In this document: positions 54,154 through 61,831 of the stretch, piece by piece
Layout of the letters: the number at the start of each line of letters is the position of its first letter
Numbering within the stretch: the first letter of the stretch is position 1
NCBI RefSeq assembly: GCF_005887615.1
Contig: NZ_VANS01000001.1
Coordinates: forward strand, 359,415-423,414
Direction: 5' to 3'
Source of the DNA: Sulfitobacter sabulilitoris
Lineage (GTDB): Bacteria > Pseudomonadota > Alphaproteobacteria > Rhodobacterales > Rhodobacteraceae
DNA: 64,000 nucleotides
The notes under the pieces: generated by a model
The model's input: only the letters and a program-made list of their open reading frames with translations
What the model was told of the DNA's origin: nothing
Database searches by the model: none
Made by a program: the position numbers and the translations under genes

Positions 54154-54203
54154 TGTGCGGAAATCCGCACAGGCTTGCCCGCAAGTGTGCGGATTATCGC
54201 ACA
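54154..54203 (+). promoter_or_regulatory. Tandem operator pair upstream of dctP
   Basis: Two near-identical 18-bp dyads occur: TGTGCGGAAATCCGCACA at 54154-54171 and TGTGCGGATTATCGCACA at 54186-54203. Their starts are 32 bases apart, three helical turns, so both face the same side of DNA. Tandem DctD sites of this kind are known from rhizobial dctA. They begin three bases after the dctD stop and 208 bases before dctP, in the place of an enhancer. No sigma-54 (GG-N10-GC) promoter was seen downstream. Confidence 0.8.
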
Positions 54204-54302
54204 CGGAGCCGCGGGATTGCCGGCCTCCGCAAGCGGAGTGGGGCGCAATGGATTGAAAAGACGTCGATTAATCCGATCCGCCGGGTATCCGTTCACAATG
54301 TC

Positions 54303-54331
54303 TTGTCGGCGGGCTGACGCTGGTGTCATAT
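54303..54331 (+). promoter_or_regulatory. Possible sigma-70 promoter of dctP
   Basis: TTGTCG and TCATAT lie 17 bases apart, 80 bases before the dctP start. The match is partial, especially at -10. It is listed because no sigma-54 element can be seen between the operator pair and the gene. Confidence 0.3.
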
Positions 54332-54410
54332 GTCCAGCAGCGCCTTTGCACCGCAGGGGCCGACCGCAAACTTGCATCAGCAAGACCAAAAGTTTCTGGG
54401 AGGAAACCAC

Positions 54411-55412
54411 ATGAAATTTCTGACAGCCGCCGCAATGGCGCTGACGCTGACCGTCAGCGCCACAGCAGTATCCGCCGCATGCGACGATGGTGAAATCGTC
54501 ATCAAGTTCAGCCACGTGACCAACACCGACCGTCACCCCAAGGGCATCGCCGCCTCGCTGCTTCAGGGGCGCGTGAACACCGAGATGGACGGCAAGGCCT
54601 GCATGGAAGTGTTCCCCAACTCGACACTCTACAACGATGATCAGGTGCTCGAGGCGCTGCTGCAGGGCGACGTGCAGATGGCCGCGCCGTCGCTGTCCAA
54701 GTTCGAGCAGTTCACCAAGGTGTTCCGCATCTTCGACCTGCCGTTCATGTTCAACGACATCAACGCCGTGGACGCGTTCCAGAACTCCGAAACCGGGCAG
54801 GCGATGAAGGAATCGATGGTGCGCCGCGGGTTGCTGGGCCTGCAGTTCTGGCACAACGGCGTGACCCAGATCTCGGCCAACAAGCCGCTGATCTCTCCTG
54901 AGGATGCCGCGGGCCTGAAGTTCCGGGTGCAGCCCTCCGAAGTGCTGAAGGCGAACATGGAAGCGCTTGGCGCGAGCCCGCAGCCGATGGCCTTTTCCGA
55001 AGTCTACGGCGCCCTGCAGACGGGCGTTGTCGACGGTCAGGAAAACACCTGGTCGAACATCTACGGCCAGAAGTTCTTTGAAGTGCAGGACGGCATCACC
55101 GAGACCAACCACGGTGTGATCGACTACCTCGTCGTGACCAACGTCGACTGGTGGGAAGGGCTTGACGCCGACGTGCGCGACCAGCTCGCCACCATTCTGC
55201 AGGAAGTGACCGAACAGCGGAACGCGGAATCCTTCCAGGTCAACGAGGAAGCCAAGGAAGCGATCATCGCCGCCGGTGGCACGGTGCGCAAGCTGACGCC
55301 CGAGCAGCGTCAGGCCTGGGTCGACGCGATGAAACCGGTCTGGAACCAGTTCATCGACGACGTGGGCCAGGAAAACATCGACGCCGCACAGGCGATCAAC
55401 GCGTCAATGTAA
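54411..55412 (+). CDS. dctP: TRAP transporter solute-binding protein, DctP family
   Basis: This 333-residue periplasmic protein has a signal peptide (about residues 1-23, ending in VSAAC) and the DctP fold. The conserved GLKFRVQPSEVLKANMEALG holds the Arg that binds the substrate carboxylate, followed by EVYGALQTGVVDGQENTWSN. C4-dicarboxylates such as succinate, malate or fumarate are the likely ligands, given the DctBD genes upstream. GGGAGGAAA precedes the ATG. A terminator-like hairpin separates it from dctQ. Confidence 0.95.
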   Translation: MKFLTAAAMALTLTVSATAVSAACDDGEIVIKFSHVTNTDRHPKGIAASLLQGRVNTEMDGKACMEVFPNSTLYNDDQVLEALLQGDVQMAAPSLSKFEQFTKVFRIFDLPFMFNDINAVDAFQNSETGQAMKESMVRRGLLGLQFWHNGVTQISANKPLISPEDAAGLKFRVQPSEVLKANMEALGASPQPMAFSEVYGALQTGVVDGQENTWSNIYGQKFFEVQDGITETNHGVIDYLVVTNVDWWEGLDADVRDQLATILQEVTEQRNAESFQVNEEAKEAIIAAGGTVRKLTPEQRQAWVDAMKPVWNQFIDDVGQENIDAAQAINASM

Positions 55413-55422
55413 GCCACGGACC

Positions 55423-55450
55423 CGGCGGCATCCCTCGGGGGGTGCCGCCG
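55423..55450 (+). terminator. Stable stem-loop after dctP
   Basis: CGGCGGCATCCC and GGGGTGCCGCCG form about 11-12 pairs, including one G-T, around a TCGG loop. It starts ten bases after the dctP stop and may protect the dctP mRNA 3' end from decay, raising binding-protein output over the permease. Confidence 0.65.
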
Positions 55451-55455
55451 ACCTC

Positions 55456-55484
55456 GCCCGAGCCTGTGTGCCCGGGCATTTTTT
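55456..55484 (+). terminator. Rho-independent attenuator between dctP and dctQ
   Basis: GCCCG and CGGGC form a stem with a 12-base loop, followed by ATTTTTT. It probably stops a share of transcripts after dctP, so that the binding protein is made in excess over DctQM. Confidence 0.75.
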
Positions 55485-55508
55485 CGGCCCGATCCAGGAC
55501 ATCCGACC

Positions 55509-55560
55509 AAGCGGTCGTGCTCAACGACCGCGCGGGTGTCCAACGACGGGCCGACCGCTT
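55509..55560 (+). repeat. Long inverted repeat in the dctQ leader
   Basis: AAGCGGTCG (55509-55517) and CGACCGCTT (55552-55560) are perfect 9-bp complements. The first arm also pairs locally (GGTCGT with ACGACC), so two alternative foldings are possible 40 bases before dctQ. Its role is unknown. Confidence 0.45.
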
Positions 55561-55601
55561 GTGCGGGACCATTCCTGCAACACCAGACTCGGGGGACGCA
55601 C

Positions 55602-56282
55602 ATGTCGGTGCATCAAAAAGACCAGTCCGCGTTCGGTCGTTTCGTGACCGAGCTTGAGGAAACCTTTATCGCGCTGCTCCTCGGCGCCATGACGATCATC
55701 ACTTTCATCAACGTCGTGCTGCGCTACGGCTTCAACACCGGGTTGATCTGGGGGCTGGAAGCGGTGACGTTTCTGTTCGCGTGGCTCGTGCTGTTCGGCG
55801 TCAGCTACGCGGTCAAGATCACGGCCAACCTTGGCGTGGATGCGGTGATCAACCTGTTCGGGCCCCGCGTCCGACGCGTTCTGGCCCTGGTGGCAGCGGC
55901 GGTTTGCCTGATCTACGCCTTCATGTTGCTCAAGGGCGCCTGGGACTATTGGGCGCCCTTCGCGGGCTTCGATGTGACCAGCGGGCGCTGGTTCCCCACC
56001 GGGTTCACGCCCACGCGCGACCAGGCCTGGTACGAGGTCGTCGATATTCCGTTTCCCGAATTTCTGCGGTGGATCGAACCCATCGTCAACGAGGGGGAGC
56101 ATTACGAGAAACTGCCGCGCTTCATTCCCTATGCGATCCTGCCGCTGGGCATGGCGTTGCTGCTGCTGCGGTTCATTCAGGCCACGCTGCGCCTGATCCG
56201 GGGCGAGGCCGACAGCCTGATCGTGAGCCACGAGGCCGAAGACGCCGTCGAGGACGTCAAACACATGAATGCCGAGGGCTAA
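55602..56282 (+). CDS. dctQ: TRAP transporter small permease, DctQ family
   Basis: This 226-residue inner-membrane protein has four membrane segments (the first about ALLLGAMTIITFINVVLRYG; the second includes WGLEAVTFLFAWLVLFGVSY). FNTGLIWGLEA is typical of DctQ. A larger than usual loop between helices 3 and 4 is rich in Trp, Phe and Pro. With DctM it forms the sodium-driven importer that takes ligand from DctP. The ATG at 55602 was chosen over 55536; GGGGGA lies before it. dctM starts four bases after the stop. Confidence 0.93.
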   Translation: MSVHQKDQSAFGRFVTELEETFIALLLGAMTIITFINVVLRYGFNTGLIWGLEAVTFLFAWLVLFGVSYAVKITANLGVDAVINLFGPRVRRVLALVAAAVCLIYAFMLLKGAWDYWAPFAGFDVTSGRWFPTGFTPTRDQAWYEVVDIPFPEFLRWIEPIVNEGEHYEKLPRFIPYAILPLGMALLLLRFIQATLRLIRGEADSLIVSHEAEDAVEDVKHMNAEG

Positions 56283-56285
56283 GAC

Positions 56286-57665
56286 ATGGAAGTCGCAATT
56301 CTTTTCGCCATGGTGGTAGGCCTGATGCTGATCGGTGTTCCGATCGCCGTATCGCTTGGCATGTCCTCCATCATGTTCCTTCTGGTGCTCAGCGATACCT
56401 CGCTGGCCTCCATCGCGCAGACGCTGTTCCAGGCGATGGCGGGGCATTACACGCTACTGGCGATCCCGTTCTTCATCCTTGCCTCCAGCTTCATGTCGAC
56501 GGGCGGTGTGGCCAAACGGATCATCCGCTTTTCCATCGCCCTCGTCGGGCACCTGCCGGGCGGTCTGGCGATTGCGGGCGTGTTCGCCTGCATGATGTTC
56601 GCGGCGCTGTCGGGGTCCAGCCCGGCCACGGTCGTCGCCATCGGTTCCATCGTGATCGCGGGGATGCGGTCGGTGGGCTATTCCAAGGAATTCGCCGCCG
56701 GTGTCATTGCCAACGCAGGCACGCTCGGCATCCTCATTCCGCCCTCGATCGTGATGGTGGTCTATGCCAGCGCCACGGACGTGTCGGTGGGCCGGATGTT
56801 CCTGGCCGGCGTCATTCCCGGCTTGTTGGCGGGCACCATGCTGATGGTCACGATCTACGCCATGGCCAAGATATACGACCTGCCCAAGGGCGAATGGCTT
56901 GGCTGGGGCGAGGTCTGGGCCAGCGGGCGCGAGGCGGGTTGGGGCCTGTTCCTGATCGTCATCATCCTGGGCGGCATCTATGGCGGGATCTTTACCCCGA
57001 CCGAAGCCGCCGCCGTCGCCGCCGTCTATGCGTTCTTCATCGCGAGCTTCGTCTATCGCGACATGGGGCCGCTGCATGTGAAGGGCGACGAGACGCATAA
57101 CCTGCCGCTGATCAAAAAGCCCATCGCGCTGATTTCGGTGTTTTTCCACCGCGACACCCGCGACACCCTGTTCGAGGCGGGCAAGCTGACCGTCACGCTG
57201 ATGTTCATCATCGCCAACGCGCTGATCCTCAAGCACGTCCTGACCGACGAACAGATCCCGCAACAGATCGCGGCGATGATGCTGGACGCGGGGTTCGGGC
57301 CCATCGTGTTCCTGGTGATCGTCAACGTGATCCTGCTGATCGGCGGGCAGTTCATGGAACCGTCGGGCCTGTTGGTGATCGTGGCGCCGCTGGTCTTTCC
57401 CATCGCGATCGAACTGGGGATCGACCCCATTCACCTGGGCATCATCATGGTCGTCAACATGGAAATCGGGATGATCACGCCGCCGGTCGGTCTGAACCTC
57501 TTCGTGACCTCGGGGGTTGCCAACATGCCGATGATGTCGGTCGTGCGCGCGGCGCTGCCGTTCCTGGCCGTCTTGTTCGTGTTCCTGATCCTCGTGACAT
57601 ACGTCCCGATCATCAGTACATGGCTGCCCACCTTGATGATGGGGCCGGAAATCATCGTCAGGTGA
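56286..57665 (+). CDS. dctM: TRAP transporter large permease, DctM family
   Basis: This 459-residue inner-membrane protein has about 12 hydrophobic helices and the DctM family motifs: PIAVSLGMSSIMFLLV, FASSFM-like FFILASSFMSTGGVAKRI, AALSGSSPATVVAIGS, GTLGILIPPSIVMVVYA, and near the end NMEIGMITPPVGLNLFV. It forms the transport channel of the DctPQM system. The central cytoplasmic stretch is slightly long. A terminator shared with tpiA follows. Confidence 0.96.
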   Translation: MEVAILFAMVVGLMLIGVPIAVSLGMSSIMFLLVLSDTSLASIAQTLFQAMAGHYTLLAIPFFILASSFMSTGGVAKRIIRFSIALVGHLPGGLAIAGVFACMMFAALSGSSPATVVAIGSIVIAGMRSVGYSKEFAAGVIANAGTLGILIPPSIVMVVYASATDVSVGRMFLAGVIPGLLAGTMLMVTIYAMAKIYDLPKGEWLGWGEVWASGREAGWGLFLIVIILGGIYGGIFTPTEAAAVAAVYAFFIASFVYRDMGPLHVKGDETHNLPLIKKPIALISVFFHRDTRDTLFEAGKLTVTLMFIIANALILKHVLTDEQIPQQIAAMMLDAGFGPIVFLVIVNVILLIGGQFMEPSGLLVIVAPLVFPIAIELGIDPIHLGIIMVVNMEIGMITPPVGLNLFVTSGVANMPMMSVVRAALPFLAVLFVFLILVTYVPIISTWLPTLMMGPEIIVR

Positions 57666-57725
57666 CACCCTGACCGGGCTGCGCGCGCGCCGCGCACCCC
57701 CCAAGGGTAGATACCCATGAAAAAG

Positions 57726-57756
57726 GCGACACACCGATCGGATGTGTCGCTTTTTT
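57726..57756. terminator. Bidirectional terminator between dctM and tpiA
   Basis: GCGACACA and TGTGTCGC form an 8-bp stem with a 9-base loop, with A's before and six T's after. It can end both the dctM and the converging tpiA transcripts. Confidence 0.9.
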
Positions 57757-57799
57757 GCATGCGCCCCGGCGCAGGCAGATCTTGTGCCCATAGGGCGGG

Positions 57800-58549
57800 T
57801 CAGGCGCGCGCCAGGGCCGCTATGATCGGTGTGAAATCCGCCGCCGTCAGGCTGGCGCCGCCGACCAGCGCGCCGTCCACGTTCGACGTGGCAAAGATCT
57901 CGGCGGCGTTGTCGGGTTTGACCGATCCGCCATAGAGCAGCCGCACCGCGGCACCGGTCGCCGCGCCGAACCTGTCGCCAAGCTGGGCGCGCAGGGCATC
58001 GTGCACCTCGGCGATCTGGGCGGTGCTTGGCACCTTGCCGGTGCCGATGGCCCAGATCGGTTCATAGGCGACCACAAGGCGCTGACCGGTGGCGCCGTTG
58101 GGCAGCGAATAGGCCAGTTGCTCCGAGATGACAGCCAGCGCGGTGCCGCCCTCGCGGTCCTCCAGGCTTTCGCCGACACAGACGATCGCGGTCAGATCCG
58201 CCGCCCAGGCCGCCCGGACCTTGTTGGCCACATCCGCGTTCGTCTCGCCGTAGCCCTCGCGCCGTTCCGAATGGCCGAGGATGACATGCGTCGCGCCCGC
58301 GTCGGCAACCATCGGCGCCGAGATATCGCCGGTATAGGCACCCGACGCGGCCTCGTGGCAGGTCTGCGCACCAATCACGATACCTGTGCCCAGGGCCTGC
58401 GTCGCGGCCGGGTGGAGCAGGGTGGCCGGCGGACAGATCAACACCTCGGGGCCGTCTTCGGTGGCCGCGCCCGCCAGATCGCCCAACACGGACAGATCCG
58501 CGCGGGTGCCGTTCATCTTCCAGTTGCCTGCTGCCAGTTTGCGCCGCAT
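57800..58549 (-). CDS. tpiA: Triose-phosphate isomerase
   Basis: This 249-residue TIM barrel enzyme interconverts dihydroxyacetone phosphate and glyceraldehyde 3-phosphate. Catalytic residues are Lys11 (GNWKMNG), His93 (ILGHSERR) and Glu163 (AYEPIWAIGTG). The phosphate loops include LLYGGSVKPDNA and GALVGGASL. Length is normal. It is divergent from the 2OG oxygenase gene and separate from the gap/tkt neighbourhood. Confidence 0.97.
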   Translation of the reverse strand: MRRKLAAGNWKMNGTRADLSVLGDLAGAATEDGPEVLICPPATLLHPAATQALGTGIVIGAQTCHEAASGAYTGDISAPMVADAGATHVILGHSERREGYGETNADVANKVRAAWAADLTAIVCVGESLEDREGGTALAVISEQLAYSLPNGATGQRLVVAYEPIWAIGTGKVPSTAQIAEVHDALRAQLGDRFGAATGAAVRLLYGGSVKPDNAAEIFATSNVDGALVGGASLTAADFTPIIAALARA

Positions 58550-58693
58550 GAGTGTCCCCAGGGTTGTCTTCGATGTGGTCTGTGACCTGTCCTAGCACCG
58601 GGCCGCCGCTGCGTCTATCGGCGCGGACCATGTTGACGCCGAAGCCGCCAGCGCCCAGATAGGCGGCATCGACCTGTCAGAAAGACCCTTGAT

Positions 58694-59599
58694 ATGATCC
58701 CCCGACTGGACGCCGCCGCGATAGCCGCCCAAGACCCCGCCACGCTGGCGCAACTGGCCGAGGCCGCGACCGGGGTCGGGTTTTTCACCGTGCACGGCAC
58801 GGCGCTGTCCGGCGCGCGGGTAGAGCAGGCGATCGAAACCTACCGCGCTTTCTTTCATCTGGACGAGGCGCAAAAACGCGCCGTGGACATGGCCGCGACC
58901 GGCGCCAACCGGGGCTGGGGGCGCGCCGGGTCGGAACAGGTCGATCCGCAGGTCAATCCCGACTACAAGCAGTATTTCGATTGCGGGTTCCAGGTGCCGC
59001 GTGATGATCCGCGCAGCGCCCTGCCGGTCTATGCGCCCAACCTGTGGCCCGACGAGCCGGCGCGGTTCGCCGCGATCATCGGGGCCTATTACACCGACGC
59101 CTGCGCCGTGGCGATGGATGTGCTGCGCGGCATCGCGGGGGCCATCGGTGCGCCGCGCGACCATTTCGACCAAGCCTTTGACACGCCGATGGCGCTGCTG
59201 CGCGGCAATTTCTATCCCGCGCGCCCCGCTTGGGCGACGGACCGCGATTTCGGGATCGCAACCCACACCGATTATGGCTGTCTGACGCTGTTGGCGATGG
59301 ATGGATCGCCGGGGCTGGAGGTACGCACGCGTGGCGGCGGGTGGATCCCCGTCAGCGCCCCGCCGGGCGAATTCGTCATCAACTTTGGTGAAATGATGGA
59401 GATGTGGACGGGCGGGCGTGTGCGCGCTACTCCGCACCGCGTGATCGGCACCGACGCCGAGCGGATTTCCGTGCCGTTGTTCTTCAATCCCAACGTGGAC
59501 ACGAACGTGGCGCGCATGGGGTCGGGCGAGGAGATCCGCGCGGGCGATCACCTGCAGCGCCGGTTCAGCGAAACCTATGTACACCTGAAAACGGGCTGA
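58694..59599 (+). CDS. 2-oxoglutarate/Fe(II) oxygenase, isopenicillin N synthase-like
   Basis: This 301-residue protein has a DIOX_N domain (residues 1 to about 110, ATGVGFFTVHGTALS) and a 2OG-Fe(II) oxygenase core. The iron ligands are His and Asp in ATHTDYGCLTLL (near residues 190 and 192) and the distal His in RATPHRVIG (near 248). The 2-oxoglutarate-binding Arg is in ERISVPLFFNPN. NRGWGRAGSEQ fits the bacterial branch of this family. The substrate is unknown. It stands alone, divergent from tpiA. Confidence 0.92.
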   Translation: MIPRLDAAAIAAQDPATLAQLAEAATGVGFFTVHGTALSGARVEQAIETYRAFFHLDEAQKRAVDMAATGANRGWGRAGSEQVDPQVNPDYKQYFDCGFQVPRDDPRSALPVYAPNLWPDEPARFAAIIGAYYTDACAVAMDVLRGIAGAIGAPRDHFDQAFDTPMALLRGNFYPARPAWATDRDFGIATHTDYGCLTLLAMDGSPGLEVRTRGGGWIPVSAPPGEFVINFGEMMEMWTGGRVRATPHRVIGTDAERISVPLFFNPNVDTNVARMGSGEEIRAGDHLQRRFSETYVHLKTG

Positions 59600-59641
59600 C
59601 GGTCATCTGGCGGGCCGGGTGGCGCACATGCGCCCGGCGCG

Positions 59642-59986
59642 TCAGCCGAACTTGATCGATTCACCGCATCCGCAGGCTTCGGTCACGTTGGGGTTGTTGA
59701 ACTTGAACCCGGATTCCAGCAGCGATGTTTCATAGTCGATCTGCGTTCCGAAAAGGAACATCTGCGCCATCGGCGCGATCATCACCCGCGCGCCATCCTG
59801 TTCCACGACCTCGTCGTTCGGATCCGCGTCGGTGACGTATTCCATCGTGTATTCCATGCCGGCGCAACCGCCCTTCTTCACGCCGATCCGCAGCCCCGCA
59901 TGACCCGCGGACTGCATTAGTTTGGCCACTTGCGCGGCCGCCTTGGGGGTGAGGGTGACAGCTTGTTTACCGGGGATACCGAACAT
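59642..59986 (-). CDS. sufA: A-type iron-sulfur carrier protein (HesB/IscA/SufA family)
   Basis: This 114-residue protein carries Fe-S clusters to target proteins. The three ligand cysteines are Cys41 (KKGGCAGMEY), Cys105 and Cys107 (ACGCGESIKFG). Length and the ending GxSxxF(G/x) are those of the SufA/IscA/ErpA family; which subtype is meant cannot be settled from this window. A sufT gene follows on the same strand upstream, suggesting a shared Fe-S role. AAGGAGAA precedes the ATG. Confidence 0.92.
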   Translation of the reverse strand: MFGIPGKQAVTLTPKAAAQVAKLMQSAGHAGLRIGVKKGGCAGMEYTMEYVTDADPNDEVVEQDGARVMIAPMAQMFLFGTQIDYETSLLESGFKFNNPNVTEACGCGESIKFG

Positions 59987-60245
59987 GGGCGTTCTCCTTA
60001 TACCGCCAATCTAATTGCCCGGCGGCGGGCTCTCAAGGGGGGCACGTCAAAAAGCGGGTGCATGCACGAGGCAGCGGTCACAAGGGGTTGGTCAGGCCAT
60101 GATCGAACCGTGCCCGCCGGGGACCGGAAGGGCCAAGGTCAAACCACGGTTGCGCAAGACACGCGGCCCGCCAAAAGCCCGCCGCCCGTGCAGGTGTCCG
60201 GGCAGGCATCGCGGCTGGCAGCACTCCGCGCCGCACCCGCCGCAG

Positions 60246-60608
60246 TCACATGAACCCCAGTTCCAGCCGCGCCTCGTCCGACATCATGTCCATGCCCCAG
60301 GGCGGCTCCCAGGTAAGATCCACATCGACCTGTTTCACCCCGGCGATCGGCTCGACCGCGTCGGCGACCCAACCGGGCATTTCACCCGCCACGGGGCAGC
60401 CCGGAGCGGTCAGCGACATGATGATCCTGACTTCGTTCTCCGGGGTGATGTCGATGGTGTAGATCAGACCCAATTCATAGATATTTACCGGAATTTCAGG
60501 GTCATAGACCGTACGGCACGCTTCGACCACCTGTTCGTAGAGGGGGTGGTCGGTGGACGAAGGCGCAATCAACGGCGCCCCTTCGAGCGGTTCGGGGGAA
60601 TGGGTCAT
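60246..60608 (-). CDS. sufT: SUF system Fe-S assembly protein SufT (DUF59)
   Basis: This 120-residue protein is a DUF59/MIP18 family member with DPEIPVNIYELGLIYTIDI, the core motif, then LTAPGCPVAGEMPGWV with the single conserved Cys, and VDVDLTWEPPWGMDMMSDEA. SufT proteins help assembly or delivery of [4Fe-4S] clusters. It lies 259 bases before the A-type carrier gene in the same direction; I see no gene in that gap. Other suf genes are not in the window. Confidence 0.94.
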   Translation of the reverse strand: MTHSPEPLEGAPLIAPSSTDHPLYEQVVEACRTVYDPEIPVNIYELGLIYTIDITPENEVRIIMSLTAPGCPVAGEMPGWVADAVEPIAGVKQVDVDLTWEPPWGMDMMSDEARLELGFM

Positions 60609-61030
60609 TCGGGCCTCTGGCTTTGTTCCTGAGCATTTATATAGGTTTTATGTGCCGGGGCGTCTAGGGGGGCGGGTAAACGCACATGTGGCAAGCTGTG
60701 ACCGTGGGCGCCGCACAGCTCGCCCAACGCGCGCATTCGCCACCCCGGCGATGCGATCCGCGCCCCGCGCGGGGCCGCCATTTGCCGGCATAGGCCATTT
60801 CGCGCCGATCCCGATGCTGCGCTGCAATCTGGCGCGCGGAAAATTATCCACAGGATAAGCCGCATCCTTGCCGCGATAATTCATCTGACGGGGTCGTCGG
60901 GTCCGGTTCAATGCCGCATTGCGGCGCGAGGGCGGTCGGTCGCTTCGGGCGACTCCTCGCCATGCGGGACGCGAAGGTGCCTCGAATCTGCTATTGTCGG
61001 TTGAAATTCAGCCCTGGGGAGGAGCGACTG
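60609..61030. other. Gene-free region of 422 bases with a perfect DnaA-box match
   Basis: No frame here has a convincing start and protein content. TTATATAGGTTTTAT near 60637 is AT-rich and may belong to the sufT promoter. CCCCGCGCGGGG at 60763-60774 is a 12-bp palindrome. TTATCCACAGGATAA at 60844-60858 contains a perfect DnaA box (TTATCCACA) and is itself an inverted repeat. GCCGC-ATT-GCGGC lies near 60913. One box is too few to call an origin. Confidence 0.55.
60844..60858 (+). promoter_or_regulatory. DnaA-box-like inverted repeat
   Basis: TTATCC-ACA-GGATAA is a perfect 6-bp inverted repeat whose first nine bases equal the DnaA consensus TTATCCACA. It lies about 235 bases upstream of sufT and 172 bases before the methyltransferase. 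Confidence 0.4.
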
Positions 61031-61831
61031 ATGAACCAGCATGCCACCTTTGACACATGGACCGCCGCCGCCGCGTATGATGCCTACATGGGGCGCTGGA
61101 GCCGGCTGATCGCGCAAAGTTTCGTGGACTGGCTGGATGTGCCCGTGGGTGCGCATTGGCTTGAGGTCGGATGCGGGACCGGCGCCTTGACCCAGGAGGT
61201 CGTCAGCCGGTGCGCGCCCGCGTCGCTCATGGCGGTGGACCCTATGGCGGAATTCGTGGCCTGCGCCTCGACCCGTATCCCCGACAGTTGCGCGGAGTTC
61301 CGGGTGGCCGCGGCCCCCGACCTTCCGGTGCAGACAGGGACGGCGGATGTGGCGACGGCGGGGTTGGTGTTGAACGATGTGGCGGACCCGGTGGCGGCGC
61401 TCAAGGCGATGGCCCGCGCGGTGCGGCCCGGCGGAACGGTGTCCTTTTATGTCTGGGACTACGCGGGCGGCGGCATGGGCATGATCGACGCCTTCTGGTC
61501 AACCGCGTCCCTGCTGGACCCGGCGGCGGATATCCTCGACGAGGCGGTGCGCTATGGCCAGTGCAGCCAGTCGGGGTTGCTGCGCCTTTGCGCCCAGGCC
61601 GGGCTGGAGGCCGAGGCAACCGCGATCGAGACCACCACGGAGTTTTCGGATTTCAACGATTTCTGGGCGGGTTTCCGGCATGGTGACGGCGCGGCGCCGG
61701 GCTATTGCGACAGCCTCACGCGCGATCAGCGGATGGCATTGAAAACCCGGCTCGAGACCGAAGTGGGCGAACATGGCGCGGTGCGTCTGCCGGCGCGGGC
61801 CTGGGCGCTCAAGGCGCAGGTCGCGGCCTAG
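61031..61831 (+). CDS. Class I SAM-dependent methyltransferase
   Basis: This 266-residue protein has the UbiE/Methyltransf_11 pattern: [20 protein letters not shown] at the N-terminus, motif [16 protein letters not shown], the acidic [29 protein letters not shown] and [17 protein letters not shown]. The AYDxYMGRWSR opening is shared by a group of bacterial methyltransferases of unknown substrate. GGGGAGGAG precedes the ATG. Its stop overlaps by four bases the converging end of the RimB-RimK gene. Confidence 0.9.
   Translation: MNQHATFDTWTAAAAYDAYMGRWSRLIAQSFVDWLDVPVGAHWLEVGCGTGALTQEVVSRCAPASLMAVDPMAEFVACASTRIPDSCAEFRVAAAPDLPVQTGTADVATAGLVLNDVADPVAALKAMARAVRPGGTVSFYVWDYAGGGMGMIDAFWSTASLLDPAADILDEAVRYGQCSQSGLLRLCAQAGLEAEATAIETTTEFSDFNDFWAGFRHGDGAAPGYCDSLTRDQRMALKTRLETEVGEHGAVRLPARAWALKAQVAA

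Noticed and set aside
54204-54410. Sigma-54 promoter for dctP
   Set aside because: No GG-N10-GC pair in the right context was found; the AAA+ domain of the adjacent regulator also lacks GAFTGA.
59987-60245. Open frames between the A-type carrier and sufT
   Set aside because: No start with a ribosome binding site and no recognisable protein; they are shadows of GC-rich DNA.
60844-60858. Chromosomal origin at the DnaA box
   Set aside because: Only one box, no AT-rich unwinding element and no typical origin neighbours such as dnaA, hemE or parAB.
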